The notes beneath the pieces are model-generated. The model had not been told where the DNA came from. It ran no database searches and saw only the letters and a program-made list of their open reading frames with translations. From an uncultured Lachnospira sp. (GTDB lineage: Bacteria; Bacillota; Clostridia; Lachnospirales; Lachnospiraceae), in the NCBI GenBank assembly GCA_944381165.1, contig CALWKC010000010.1, positions 1 through 64,000 of the forward strand: a stretch of 64,000 nucleotides of DNA, read 5' to 3'. Made by a program: the position numbers and the translations under genes. This document shows, one piece after another, positions 8,502 to 16,853 of this stretch. The stretch's first letter is position 1. Each line of letters opens with the position of its first letter.

Positions 8502-9846
8502 AATCTTCTCCTTTTTTACGTTTTTCCATAAACATCTCTACAAATTCAGACATAAGCACCGATTCACCCGCTGTAAGCTTGTAATCCTTCTTGTCTGTAC
8601 CGTTGATTTTAGAGACAAAATCACTTATCTCATATCTGAGACCATCGCCCTGAAATCTCGGCTCAAAATGCTCTATCTTTGAAGGGTCCTCATACCTTAC
8701 ATCAAACTGGCGCATAAGCCACCACGGTGATTGTGCGATTATGTAGCCCTTTGTTCCGGAAACAACAAGCTGTCCTTCCGTTTTAACTCCAACTCCCGTC
8801 TTTACCGTGGCAAATCCCTTAGGGTATCTTATATTTACTTTTGTATACAAATCAACACCGTTGTCATCATATATGCTGTCGAAGCTGACAGAGCCGTAAT
8901 CCTTTCCCATAAGCTTGATTACAGGAAGCAGAACACTCGGTCCAAACTCTAAAAACGCTCCGCCATACAGCCCGTCCTTACGCTCTCTTGAATTTGAGTC
9001 GGCAAGTCTTGTAAATGACGCCTCAACATCCACAATACCTCCGATTTTCCCGCTTTTGGCAACATTTATAAGCTGCTGAAAGCCGGGACAGTAAGCCGCC
9101 TTAACAGCTTCCATCAGAACGACATTCTTCTCCTTAGCCTCACTGTACAGCTCTTCGCTTTCACGCTTCGTAAACGACAGCGGCTTTTCAGACAGCACAT
9201 GCTTGCCCGCATCTATTGCAAGCTTTGCATAATTATAGTGTGTCTCATTTGGAGAGGCAATATAGACTGCGTCAACACATTCAAGAAAATCATTGTAGCT
9301 TTCTGTATAGCACTTTATCTTCTCCCGCTTTTCAAATCTTCTGGCGCTGTCCTCAACCGGATTGTACGCACATTCTATTATAAGACCGCTCACATACTTT
9401 GACTCCGACACAAAACGAGGTGCAATTCTGCCCGTTCCAACTATGCCAATTCTCACAATCTTAAACTGATTCTTCCTTAAAATTGTGGAGGATATATTGG
9501 GCGTTCTATCCAGATAAACCACCTTACAGAAAGAATTAAGATAGTCAAAAATTCCCACCCAGTCAGATCCAACAGTAAAAATATCCACTCCGTACTTTTG
9601 TATATCTTCTATTTTCTGTCCCTCATGGTCCTCTACAATAATCATGTCGGCAAACCCTGTCTTTTTGACATTTTCGATTCTGTCAATAATAGAGTCTACA
9701 ACATTGATCTTTCCTCTGGCTTCATCGAAATGTTCCGTGGTGACTCCAACAATCAGATAATCACCTAGCTCCTTAGCCCTCTTTAATAGATTGTAGTGAC
9801 CCTGATGAAACAAGTCAAAAGTGCCGTACGTAATAACTTTTTTCAT
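8461..9846 (-). CDS. Fusion: TagD-like cytidylyltransferase + Gfo/Idh/MocA oxidoreductase
   Basis: The protein has 461 residues. Residues 1 to about 130 are a glycerol-3-phosphate-type cytidylyltransferase: VITYGTFDLFHQGHYNLL with the HxGH motif at 14-17, GVTTE, then RTPNISST, a variant of the RTxGISTT signature. From about residue 131 a complete Gfo/Idh/MocA oxidoreductase follows (VRIGIVGTGRIAPRF, GKHVLSEKP), paralogous to the N-terminal half of the 4583-6400 protein. CTP plus a phospho-alcohol would give a CDP-alcohol, the donor class used by LicD proteins. The layout recalls TarI-TarJ/Bcs1, where cytidylyltransferase and reductase that make CDP-ribitol are joined, but uses different families. 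It overlaps the upstream licD stop (ATATGA) and is translationally coupled to it. Confidence 0.85.
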   Translation of the reverse strand: MKKVITYGTFDLFHQGHYNLLKRAKELGDYLIVGVTTEHFDEARGKINVVDSIIDRIENVKKTGFADMIIVEDHEGQKIEDIQKYGVDIFTVGSDWVGIFDYLNSFCKVVYLDRTPNISSTILRKNQFKIVRIGIVGTGRIAPRFVSESKYVSGLIIECAYNPVEDSARRFEKREKIKCYTESYNDFLECVDAVYIASPNETHYNYAKLAIDAGKHVLSEKPLSFTKRESEELYSEAKEKNVVLMEAVKAAYCPGFQQLINVAKSGKIGGIVDVEASFTRLADSNSRERKDGLYGGAFLEFGPSVLLPVIKLMGKDYGSVSFDSIYDDNGVDLYTKVNIRYPKGFATVKTGVGVKTEGQLVVSGTKGYIIAQSPWWLMRQFDVRYEDPSKIEHFEPRFQGDGLRYEISDFVSKINGTDKKDYKLTAGESVLMSEFVEMFMEKRKKGEDCESRNSVCKRNIG

Positions 9847-10754
9847 ATCTTTATCCCCAGCTGTCCGTAATATTCTCTCTTCTGCTTCATATAAAAAGGA
9901 TACTGGTGGCTCCCGCCTCCTATACGTGGCTGCATATAATCATCACCATACTTCTGTCTCAGTATAGCGTCATATCCGACAGGGACAGGAATAGTTGTAT
10001 ACTCGAAAGGAACATCTATTGTATCGCTGTAATACTCTTTTGGATATACATCTAAAGGTCTCGGTCCTATGTGGTCAGGCATAAGTGCTAGCTTATCCGA
10101 CTCCTCTTCCGTATACATCATGCTTAGGCGCTCGGCAAGCTTTAAGAGTTGCGTTGACAGCGGTTTTTCATAATCAAACTTAACATTAAACATCTCTTCT
10201 ATCTTTAATGCAGTCTCTCGTATCTTTTCCTCATCATGCTCGCCGCTCTCCAATGTATTCGCAAAAACCTCAACTATCCGCTGCAGCTGGCAGTGGTATT
10301 CATCTTCCTCATCTGTAGGCGCAACATAATCAAGCGGAAATATATCAAGTCCTATAACCCACGGACAACCGTGATACTTCTCCATTCTATCTATATTGTA
10401 GCTTATAACCTTCCCATTCACAATTCTTGTAATAAGCATATCCCACCCCAGGTCCGTGTGAATATTGACTATATCATAGCCTTTCATCTCATGAGACGCA
10501 ATCTCACAGAACTTTATGTAATCAGGGCGCTTCATTGTTATGTCCATATCGTCATCCCATGGTATAAAACCCTTATGTCTTACCGCGCCCAGAAGCGTTC
10601 CCCAATCCGCAAAATACTGGATATTATGTTTCCTGCAAATATAGTCCACATCATGCAGCACCTCTATCTGGGCAGCCCATACTCTTTTCATCATGCTCTC
10701 AACATAAAATCCCTCTCGTATTTCTCCTTCCAAAAAACCTTTTGGCAACTGCAT
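9843..10754 (-). CDS. LicD-family phosphotransferase (copy 2), first gene of the glycan operon
   Basis: The open frame reaches 10859, but AGGGAGAAAG sits before the ATG at 10754, and the product then starts MQLPKGFLEGEIREGF, in register with LicD copy 1. That gives 303 residues. The core reads FADWGTLLGAVRHKG then FIPWDDDMDITMKRPDY, with HGCPWVIGLDIFPLDY and GDDYMQP further on. It should transfer a phospho-alcohol from a CDP donor, presumably the product of the next gene, to a glycan. The operon begins about 180 bases downstream of a flagellin terminator. No sigma-28 box was seen before it; weak sigma-A-like hexamers exist in the AT-rich leader but none is convincing. Confidence 0.85.
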   Translation of the reverse strand: MQLPKGFLEGEIREGFYVESMMKRVWAAQIEVLHDVDYICRKHNIQYFADWGTLLGAVRHKGFIPWDDDMDITMKRPDYIKFCEIASHEMKGYDIVNIHTDLGWDMLITRIVNGKVISYNIDRMEKYHGCPWVIGLDIFPLDYVAPTDEEDEYHCQLQRIVEVFANTLESGEHDEEKIRETALKIEEMFNVKFDYEKPLSTQLLKLAERLSMMYTEEESDKLALMPDHIGPRPLDVYPKEYYSDTIDVPFEYTTIPVPVGYDAILRQKYGDDYMQPRIGGGSHQYPFYMKQKREYYGQLGIKI

Positions 10755-10933
10755 ATTGTACTTTCTCCCTTTTATATTGTAATTTATAATCGTGTTAAAT
10801 ATATTTTTACATAAATGTGTTATTATTTCAAATACTATTTTAATACTCTGTATATACACGCTTTAATATATCTGTTTTTTGAAATATTACAAAAGCGCCA
10901 CAACAGGCACTTTCAAAACAATTTCCTATTCAG

Positions 10934-10964
10934 CAAAAAAAGCTGGCTTAACCGCCAGCTTTTA
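10934..10964 (-). terminator. Rho-independent terminator after flagellin 1
   Basis: On the minus strand AGCTGGC, GGTTAA loop, GCCAGCT, followed by TTTTTTT. It lies 15 bases after the flagellin stop. Confidence 0.85.
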
Positions 10965-10978
10965 AAACTTTAATATAT

Positions 10979-11791
10979 TTACTGGATAAGTGAAAGTACA
11001 CCCTGTGTCTGCTGATTAGCCTGTGCAAGCATTGACTGTCCTGCCTGTGCAAGGATATTGTTCTTGCTGTACTCAACCATCTCGTCAGCCATATCTGTGT
11101 CACGGATACGTGATTCAGCTGCCTGGGTATTCTCACTTGTTGTATCAAGGTTGTTGATTGTGTGCTCAAGTCTGTTCTGAATAGCACCAAGCTTTGAACG
11201 TGTCTGTGATACCTTATCAATAGCATCCTGAATAGCTTTCATTGAAGCTCCTGCTGCTGAGAAGCTTGATACTTTAAGATTACTAATTTTAAGCGTTTTT
11301 GTGGATACAGAATCGATAGAAACCTTGATTGTCTGTCCTGAAATAGCACCAATCTGAAGATTTTTCCCTGTGAAGCTTCCGCTGAGCAGGTTCATTGTAT
11401 TGAACTGCGTTGTAGACTGAATTCTGTCAATTTCGCTCTGAAGCTGCCCAATTTCTGCTGAAATAGCCTGTCTGTCTGTAGAAGTATTAGTATCATTTGC
11501 AGCCTGTGTTGCGAGCTCGTTCATTCTCTGTAAGATTGAATGTGTCTCGTTCAGGGCACCTTCAGCTACCTGAATTAATGAGATACCATCCTGAGCGTTT
11601 GATGAAGCCTTGTTAAGACCTCTGATCTGGCTTCTCATCTTCTCTGAGATCGAAAGACCTGCTGCGTCATCTGATGCACGGTTAATTCTGTAACCTGATG
11701 ATAACTTCTCTGTTGCCTTTGAAAGAGCACTTGTAACTGTGCCTAACTGTCTGCTTGTGTTCATTGCTGATAAATTGTGCTGTACTACCAT
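10979..11791 (-). CDS. fliC: Flagellin (copy 1)
   Basis: The protein has 270 residues. The N-terminal D0/D1 region MVVQHNLSAMNTSRQL then EKLSSGYRINRASDDAAGLS, and the C-terminal RDTDMADEMVEYSKNNIL helix, are diagnostic. The central variable region is very short, so it is a minimal flagellin of D0/D1 plus a small loop. LQRMNELATQAAND near residue 90 matches the conserved D1 surface recognised by TLR5 in other flagellins. It is nearly identical to copy 2; differences cluster near residues 17-26, 39-40 and the extreme C-terminus (QGVLSLIQ against QGVLALLG). AAGGAGG precedes the ATG, and a sigma-28 box lies about 100 bases upstream. Many Ser/Thr residues are available for O-glycosylation. Confidence 0.97.
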   Translation of the reverse strand: MVVQHNLSAMNTSRQLGTVTSALSKATEKLSSGYRINRASDDAAGLSISEKMRSQIRGLNKASSNAQDGISLIQVAEGALNETHSILQRMNELATQAANDTNTSTDRQAISAEIGQLQSEIDRIQSTTQFNTMNLLSGSFTGKNLQIGAISGQTIKVSIDSVSTKTLKISNLKVSSFSAAGASMKAIQDAIDKVSQTRSKLGAIQNRLEHTINNLDTTSENTQAAESRIRDTDMADEMVEYSKNNILAQAGQSMLAQANQQTQGVLSLIQ

Positions 11792-11888
11792 AATACAATC
11801 CTCCTTGATTTTAAAAAATCCATTTATTTTATAATTTATAAAAGTGATACTTTTTACTTTAATTTTCTTTTATCACTTACTTGTCTTA

Positions 11889-11916
11889 TATATCGGAGCA
11901 TTTTTTTTAAACTTAA
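11889..11916 (-). promoter_or_regulatory. sigma-28-type promoter of flagellin 1
   Basis: TTAA (11916-11913), 16 bases, CCGATATA (11896-11889), about 100 bases before the ATG. Confidence 0.85.
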
Positions 11917-11987
11917 CCCCTTTTTCCAAATTTTTTTATTTTTTATTTATGAAAAAAAACGCATGTATTTCAACCAGGCAGCACAAC

Positions 11988-12012
11988 GAAAAAACCGCTG
12001 CAAAGCAGCGGC
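11988..12012 (-). terminator. Rho-independent terminator after flagellin 2
   Basis: On the minus strand CCGCTG, CTTTG loop region, CAGCGG, followed by TTTTTT. Confidence 0.85.
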
Positions 12013-12040
12013 TCTTTCCGTATTATAGTAGTAGATGTAA

Positions 12041-12853
12041 TTAACCAAGAAGTGCAAGTACACCCTGTGTTGACTGATTAGCCTGTGCAAGCATTGACTG
12101 TCCTGCCTGTGACAGAATGTTGTTCTTGCTGTACTCAACCATCTCATCAGCCATATCTGTATCACGGATACGTGACTCAGCCGCCTGGGTATTCTCACTT
12201 GTTGTATCAAGGTTGTTGATTGTGTGCTCAAGTCTGTTCTGAATAGCACCGAGCTTTGAACGTGTCTGTGATACCTTATCAATAGCATCCTGAATAGCTT
12301 TCATTGAAGCACCTGCTGCTGAGAAGCTTGACACTTTAAGATTACTAATTTTAAGTGTTTTTGTGGATACAGAATCGATAGAAACCTTGATTGTCTGTCC
12401 TGAAAGCGCGCCAACCTGAAGGTTCTTTCCTGTAAAGCTTCCGCTGAGCAGGTTCATCGTATTGAACTGCGTTGTAGACTGAATTCTGTCGATTTCGCTC
12501 TGAAGCTGCCCAATCTCTGCTGAAATAGCCTCTCTGTCAGTAGAAGTATTAGTATCATTTGCAGCCTGTGTTGCGAGCTCGTTCATTCTCTGTAAGATTG
12601 AATGTGTCTCATTCAGGGCACCTTCAGCTACCTGAATTAATGAGATACCATCCTGAGCGTTTGATGAAGCCTTGTTAAGACCTCTGATCTGGCTTCTCAT
12701 CTTCTCTGAGATTGAAAGACCTGCTGCATCATCACCTGCACGGTTAATTCTGTAACCTGATGATAACTTCTCTGTTGACTTTGACAATGCGCTAGACACA
12801 CCGTTCAACTGTCTGCTTGTGTTCATTGCTGATAGATTGTGCTGTACTACCAT
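12041..12853 (-). CDS. fliC: Flagellin (copy 2)
   Basis: The protein has 270 residues, almost identical to copy 1 downstream. It has its own sigma-28-type promoter, its own terminator and a strong AAGGAGG before the ATG, so the two genes are separate units rather than one operon. The pair most likely arose by tandem duplication and may be kept alike by gene conversion; the DNA is also nearly identical through the central part. The leader carries two GGA motifs, one in a hairpin loop and one in the Shine-Dalgarno, the arrangement bound by CsrA in B. subtilis hag. It would be secreted by the flagellar type III system with FliS, encoded just upstream. Confidence 0.97.
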   Translation of the reverse strand: MVVQHNLSAMNTSRQLNGVSSALSKSTEKLSSGYRINRAGDDAAGLSISEKMRSQIRGLNKASSNAQDGISLIQVAEGALNETHSILQRMNELATQAANDTNTSTDREAISAEIGQLQSEIDRIQSTTQFNTMNLLSGSFTGKNLQVGALSGQTIKVSIDSVSTKTLKISNLKVSSFSAAGASMKAIQDAIDKVSQTRSKLGAIQNRLEHTINNLDTTSENTQAAESRIRDTDMADEMVEYSKNNILSQAGQSMLAQANQSTQGVLALLG

Positions 12854-12854
12854 A

Positions 12855-12895
12855 ATTGTTTCCTCCTTGAATTTCCGGTGGCTTCCCTGCCACTC
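12855..12895 (-). promoter_or_regulatory. Candidate CsrA-binding leader of flagellin 2
   Basis: On the minus strand GTGGC-AGGGAA-GCCAC (12893-12878) is a hairpin with GGA in its loop. It is followed by ACCGGAAAT and by the GGA-containing Shine-Dalgarno AAGGAGGA. CsrA dimers bind paired GGA motifs, and csrA itself lies 4 kb away in the same locus. Confidence 0.45.
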
Positions 12896-12935
12896 ATATT
12901 TTTTTGTCAGAACACTTGCGTGTTCTGCTATATAT

Positions 12936-12963
12936 TATATCGGACTTTTCTTTTAGAAATTTA
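12936..12963 (-). promoter_or_regulatory. sigma-28-type promoter of flagellin 2
   Basis: TAAA (12963-12960), 16 bases, CCGATATA (12943-12936). Confidence 0.85.
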
Positions 12964-12990
12964 GCCCGAATATAACCTTTTTAAAAAATT

Positions 12991-13075
12991 TATTGCTGAC
13001 GCTATGACAAGTTTGCTTAGCAAACTTGCATGCGTCAGTTCCCACAGTGCACGCCTTATGCACTGCTCAATGCTT
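12991..13075. repeat. Double extragenic palindrome between the FliT-like gene and flagellin 2
   Basis: CTGACGC with GCGTCAG encloses CAAGTTTGC-TTA-GCAAACTTG; next to it AGTGCA and TGCACT enclose a short loop. The hairpins could stop transcription coming from the fliS side or be a dispersed palindromic element. No second copy was seen in the window. Confidence 0.5.
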
Positions 13076-13121
13076 ATTGACATTATACCATATCAGCCTG
13101 TGAATTTCCATATTTTATGTA

Positions 13122-13598
13122 TTACTTTTTCTTGTCCATAAGCTGAGGCTCATAGCTCAGTTTATTCATATTCTGATAATATGTGTTTACCACCTTAGTG
13201 CTGCGTTTTGCGTTTTCTACTTCCTTTTTCATTCGCGAAAATGTGCTCTGCGCCAGCGTCTTATTTCTCGCCTCCTGAGCCTGAACCTTCACCGACAGCT
13301 CCGTGACTGCCTTGATAAGCTCTTTTATCCTGGCGATTTCCCTGCTGTACTCCTGCTTATGTCCGTCAAGAACTGCCTTAACCCTTGAAAACAATCCGTT
13401 AAAGCCTTCATCCAGCTTGACAAGCCGCTCAATCAGCTCAGCCTTCTCATCAATATTTCTCTGAAAGGCATCACCGTCAAACTCCTGCGCAGCCAAGATG
13501 CTGCTCTGCTCCTCACTCAGTGAAGCAATACGGGTAAGAATCTCCTTCTTCATCTCAAGGCTGTCTGTCATCATCTGAATATAGTTATCAGTCTCCAT
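13122..13598 (-). CDS. FliT/FlgN-like flagellar chaperone candidate
   Basis: The protein has 158 residues, is almost wholly alpha-helical and charged, and has heptad-like helices (ILTRIASLSEEQSSIL, KELIKAVTELSVKV). Sequence similarity to named families is weak. Position directly after fliS and before the flagellins, together with size and helical content, suggests a FliT-type export chaperone for FliD or a related late-substrate chaperone. The C-terminus (NAKRSTKVVNTYYQNM) resembles the tail of FlgN-family chaperones. It is probably co-transcribed with fliD-fliS from the flaG promoter. Confidence 0.55.
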   Translation of the reverse strand: METDNYIQMMTDSLEMKKEILTRIASLSEEQSSILAAQEFDGDAFQRNIDEKAELIERLVKLDEGFNGLFSRVKAVLDGHKQEYSREIARIKELIKAVTELSVKVQAQEARNKTLAQSTFSRMKKEVENAKRSTKVVNTYYQNMNKLSYEPQLMDKKK

Positions 13599-13631
13599 GC
13601 TTCACCACTCTCCGCAAAATACGATAAAAAA

Positions 13632-14033
13632 TTAATGTATTTGAGTACCGTTTTTTGTCTTTGCCATAACCTCTTTCCACGTGTCGCGCATTCCTCTAAG
13701 CTCACTAAGCGCCCGCTCAAGAAGCTCTCTGTCTTTTTTTATATTGGCTTCCACCAGAAGTTCATATATATATTTGTATATTTTGTCGAAATCCTCGGCA
13801 ACAGCATATTTGTGATTCAGCGTTGCCTGAAATTCCACAATAATATCCTCCGCCTTAGTTATATTAATATGAACCTTTTCCATATCCTTCTGTTCTAATC
13901 CAAGAAGCGCTACATTGCAGAATTTAATTGCTCCGTCGTATAAAAGCAGTGTGAGCTCTGCCGGAGATGCCGTCAAAATTTTATTTCTGTTATACTGCGC
14001 ATACGCCTGGTTTATTGCCATTCCTTTGACCAT
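13632..14033 (-). CDS. fliS: Flagellin export chaperone FliS
   Basis: 133 residues if the ATG at 14033 is used; an in-frame ATG at 14021 (MAINQAYAQYNRN) fits the family N-terminus as well, and no spacing clearly decides. The hallmark AYAQYNRNKILTASPAELTL and LLLYDGAIKF segments are present, followed by a four-helix bundle. FliS binds the C-terminal helix of flagellin in the cytoplasm, keeps it unfolded and delivers it to FlhA; in Bacillus it also antagonises FliW sequestration. It lies downstream of fliD as in most Firmicutes. A GCCGCAGC/GCTGCGGC hairpin sits in the 100-base gap between the two. Confidence 0.93.
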   Translation of the reverse strand: MVKGMAINQAYAQYNRNKILTASPAELTLLLYDGAIKFCNVALLGLEQKDMEKVHINITKAEDIIVEFQATLNHKYAVAEDFDKIYKYIYELLVEANIKKDRELLERALSELRGMRDTWKEVMAKTKNGTQIH

Positions 14034-14136
14034 ACCTTTCTGCGCCGCAGCCAGTGCATAAACAGCAGTGCTGCGGCTTATGTGTTTTAAACTGCCTGCT
14101 CAGGCAGCAGCCTGGGCATATAAAATCTACAGAATA

Positions 14137-16296
14137 TTAAGAAAAATATCCCGCGAGTGACGACTGTGTCTGATTAAGCTGTGCAAGAGCAGACTCCATA
14201 CTTGAGAATTTATTATAATAGTAATCTTCCCATCTCGTAATCTCGTCCTCTTTATCAGATATTTTTGTCGTGTACTCAGAATACTCTGTCGCCAGCTGTT
14301 TATCGTTATAAATTGTATAAATACTTCTTAAGCTTGTCGACGTCATTCTGCTGCTCAAATCATTATAGACATTTGTCGCAAGCTGTGAGAAGAAGGATAT
14401 AACCGTATCAGGATCGCTCGCAAGCGCAGCTCTGAGCTTATCCTCGCTGGCTGCTGAGACAGAATCGTCCGCATTTCCGTCAATGTGATATACTCCCTTT
14501 TCATTCTCTCCGGAATCGAAATAGCCCTGTGTCTTTATACCAAAGCTTGCAAGAGAATACTTCACTCCGTTTATCTCTATAGAAGACGCCATAATCGTCT
14601 TTAAAGCAGAAGATGTATTTCCAAGTGTAGAATCCTTTCTTAGAAGAGAATCCTTAATCTTTTTCTCCCACTTCTCAATCTCATCATCAGTCATGGCTTC
14701 TTTTTCTTCGCTGGTCAAAGGCTCATAACCGCTGGAACTGTCAGCATTATAAGCTGTGTCCATAGCTTTAATCAGAGTGTTGTACTCCTCAAAGAATTCC
14801 TTTATCTGGTTATAAATACCGTCTACGTCCGTATCCGTTGTAATAGTGACCTTTTCTGTTCCCGTCAGCGCCGTAGCCTGTATTGTAAGTCCGTTTATTG
14901 AGAAATTGTTAGTGTTGCTCTCAAAGGTTGCACCGTTAAGCACAATCTCAGCATCGCTTCCCACAATCCTCACAGCCCCGGAAGCATCTGAAAGCGAACC
15001 GCCTGAATACAGAGCTGCCATCTTCTGGCTGTACGCAACCTTTGCGTCAATCCCGGCATCCGAGTCAGCCTTAAGCACCGCATTTTCAGCGTCAACCTCA
15101 GCCGCAATTTTTTCATATGCAGATGTGTCTGCATCAGTTGCCGCTGCTGCGACAGCCTTTCCGTCAGCGCCGATTGTAACATAATCAGCGTTATCGCTCA
15201 TTATCCTGGCATTCTGTTCATATACAGATATATTGTTCTCCAGCGTTGAAATCTTAGAGCTCTCGGAGTTGAATTCCGTCAGCAAACCATCCTCTTCCAG
15301 CTTATCCGTGTCATACTGTATATTACCATTATCATCTTTAACAATACTTCCGTCATCGCCAACCTTTGCATACTGTGCATACTTGGTCTCAAATTCGGAC
15401 TTCTGTGTCGAGAGTGATGTCTTTGCCTGGTCAATGCCGCCCCATGTGTCATCGGCATCCATAGTGTCAACTATCGTCTTAGCAGCATTATACTTGTCAG
15501 CATAAGCCTTTGCCCTGCTCTCATAGCTTATTTTAATTTTATCGTATGCAGCATTCTTTACCTCAGTAAGGGCATCTGCATCGCCCGCATAGGCAGCCCA
15601 CTTTTCATACTCCGCCTTATCAGCGTCATTTACCGTAAACAGCCCCATGCTCTGAAGCGCCGTGAGACCGCTGTCATTATTTGAAACAAGGGAAAAATCA
15701 TGACTTGCTCCTGATGTTGCAGAGCTTACGAAAAATCTCTGATTATTCTCATCAAAACTTGCATTCAGCCCTGCTTCCTTAAGCCTGGTAACAAACTGAT
15801 TCACGGTCATGTCGCTTGACACCTGAATGTCAGTCGTCTTTCCGTCAACGGTAACCGTCAATGAGCCGTCTGTAATTCCTTCCATTCCCTTAATGTTGCC
15901 GAGCTTGCTGCTTCCTGTAAGCTTGGCACTGTTTCCGCTGTCGTCAGTACCGCTTACAACGCCACCCGTAAGATAGCCTGTAGCCGCAAGCTTTTTAACT
16001 TCAAGCGTCTGAGTCCCGTTTACAGCAGAAGAACCTGCCGTAACTTTAGCATAAATGCTGTTTGAAATTGTTGCTGCTTTTAAATTATAATTATTAGAAA
16101 ATCTGAAAGAAGACAGCTTTCCCGAAAAAAAACTGTAAATGCTGGTATTCATGGTCTTCCAGCTCTCCTGCTTCCACGAAAGCTTTGTCTGTGCTTTAAC
16201 CAGATTATCCTTCTGTAATGAATATGAAGATACAAGCGCACTAACCAGCGCCTCTGTATCCATTCCTGATTGTAAACCCGACAATCTTATTGGCAT
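14137..16296 (-). CDS. fliD: Flagellar cap protein FliD (HAP2)
   Basis: The protein has 719 residues, longer than the 450-550 usual for Bacillus FliD. The N-terminal motif MPIRLSGLQSGMDTEALV and the C-terminal coiled-coil (YSEYTTKISDKEDEITRWED, ending LNQTQSSLAGYFS) define the family. The extra length is a central insertion at about residues 240-430, very rich in Ala, Asp, Lys and Glu, which probably forms an added surface domain. FliD caps the filament tip and guides flagellin folding outside the cell, and is often an adhesin. It is followed by fliS and transcribed behind flaG. Confidence 0.93.
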   Translation of the reverse strand: MPIRLSGLQSGMDTEALVSALVSSYSLQKDNLVKAQTKLSWKQESWKTMNTSIYSFFSGKLSSFRFSNNYNLKAATISNSIYAKVTAGSSAVNGTQTLEVKKLAATGYLTGGVVSGTDDSGNSAKLTGSSKLGNIKGMEGITDGSLTVTVDGKTTDIQVSSDMTVNQFVTRLKEAGLNASFDENNQRFFVSSATSGASHDFSLVSNNDSGLTALQSMGLFTVNDADKAEYEKWAAYAGDADALTEVKNAAYDKIKISYESRAKAYADKYNAAKTIVDTMDADDTWGGIDQAKTSLSTQKSEFETKYAQYAKVGDDGSIVKDDNGNIQYDTDKLEEDGLLTEFNSESSKISTLENNISVYEQNARIMSDNADYVTIGADGKAVAAAATDADTSAYEKIAAEVDAENAVLKADSDAGIDAKVAYSQKMAALYSGGSLSDASGAVRIVGSDAEIVLNGATFESNTNNFSINGLTIQATALTGTEKVTITTDTDVDGIYNQIKEFFEEYNTLIKAMDTAYNADSSSGYEPLTSEEKEAMTDDEIEKWEKKIKDSLLRKDSTLGNTSSALKTIMASSIEINGVKYSLASFGIKTQGYFDSGENEKGVYHIDGNADDSVSAASEDKLRAALASDPDTVISFFSQLATNVYNDLSSRMTSTSLRSIYTIYNDKQLATEYSEYTTKISDKEDEITRWEDYYYNKFSSMESALAQLNQTQSSLAGYFS

Positions 16297-16353
16297 AACT
16301 TACTCCTATCCGCACGTCCGTGTGCTAAAAACCGTCAATAGAATATTAAAATT

Positions 16354-16764
16354 CTAACGCTTCTCATCGACTAAAATTCCGGCAAGCTCCCATGCCCTCG
16401 CGAGCATCTCCAGTGCTTTCTCAGATGGGATTTCTTTTATAACCTCATCAGTCTCCTTATCCTTAATTTTAATCGTTATTCTGTTTGTCGGCTCATTATA
16501 GCCGAACTCGGCAACTGTATTGTGATTGATGATTTTGTTGAAATCATTGACGTCTTTCATTGTCGCCGCAGCCTTCTTTTCAGTTCCTGCTTCATCACCT
16601 GCCGACAGGCTGTCCTTAGCCTCTAATGGCTGTTCCGCAGTCCCCGCTGCAAGCTGTGCAGCCTCTGACGGCTCAACCGGAACCGACTCTGACGATGACT
16701 TTACTGATGCAGTCGTCTGATAAGACTGAGTCCCTGAAACTCTGCTAATTGATTCAATTCCCAT
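16354..16764 (-). CDS. flaG: FlaG-family flagellar protein
   Basis: The protein has 136 residues. The first 70 are low-complexity and Ser/Glu/Ala rich; the C-terminal half is the FlaG domain (VNDFNKIINHNTVAEFGY, RITIKIKDKETDEVIKEIPSEKALEML). FlaG proteins influence filament length and precede fliD in many genomes, as here. A sigma-28-type box lies 50 bases upstream and ACGGAGGTG precedes the ATG. It is the first gene of the flaG-fliD-fliS-FliT-like transcript. Confidence 0.88.
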   Translation of the reverse strand: MGIESISRVSGTQSYQTTASVKSSSESVPVEPSEAAQLAAGTAEQPLEAKDSLSAGDEAGTEKKAAATMKDVNDFNKIINHNTVAEFGYNEPTNRITIKIKDKETDEVIKEIPSEKALEMLARAWELAGILVDEKR

Positions 16765-16809
16765 TTTTTCACCTCCGTGTGATAAAAACTTTATCTTGCT
16801 ACTAAGAGT

Positions 16810-16838
16810 TATATCGGAAAAAATATAAACGAAATTAA
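16810..16838 (-). promoter_or_regulatory. sigma-28-type promoter of the flaG-fliD-fliS operon
   Basis: TTAA (16838-16835), 17 bases, CCGATATA (16817-16810). Confidence 0.8.
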
Positions 16839-16853
16839 CCCGTTTTTAAAAAA

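Noticed and set aside
9199..9402. Plus-strand hydrophobic ORF opposite the fusion oxidoreductase
   Set aside because: Antisense shadow; apparent membrane-like stretches are complements of Lys/Glu-rich coding.
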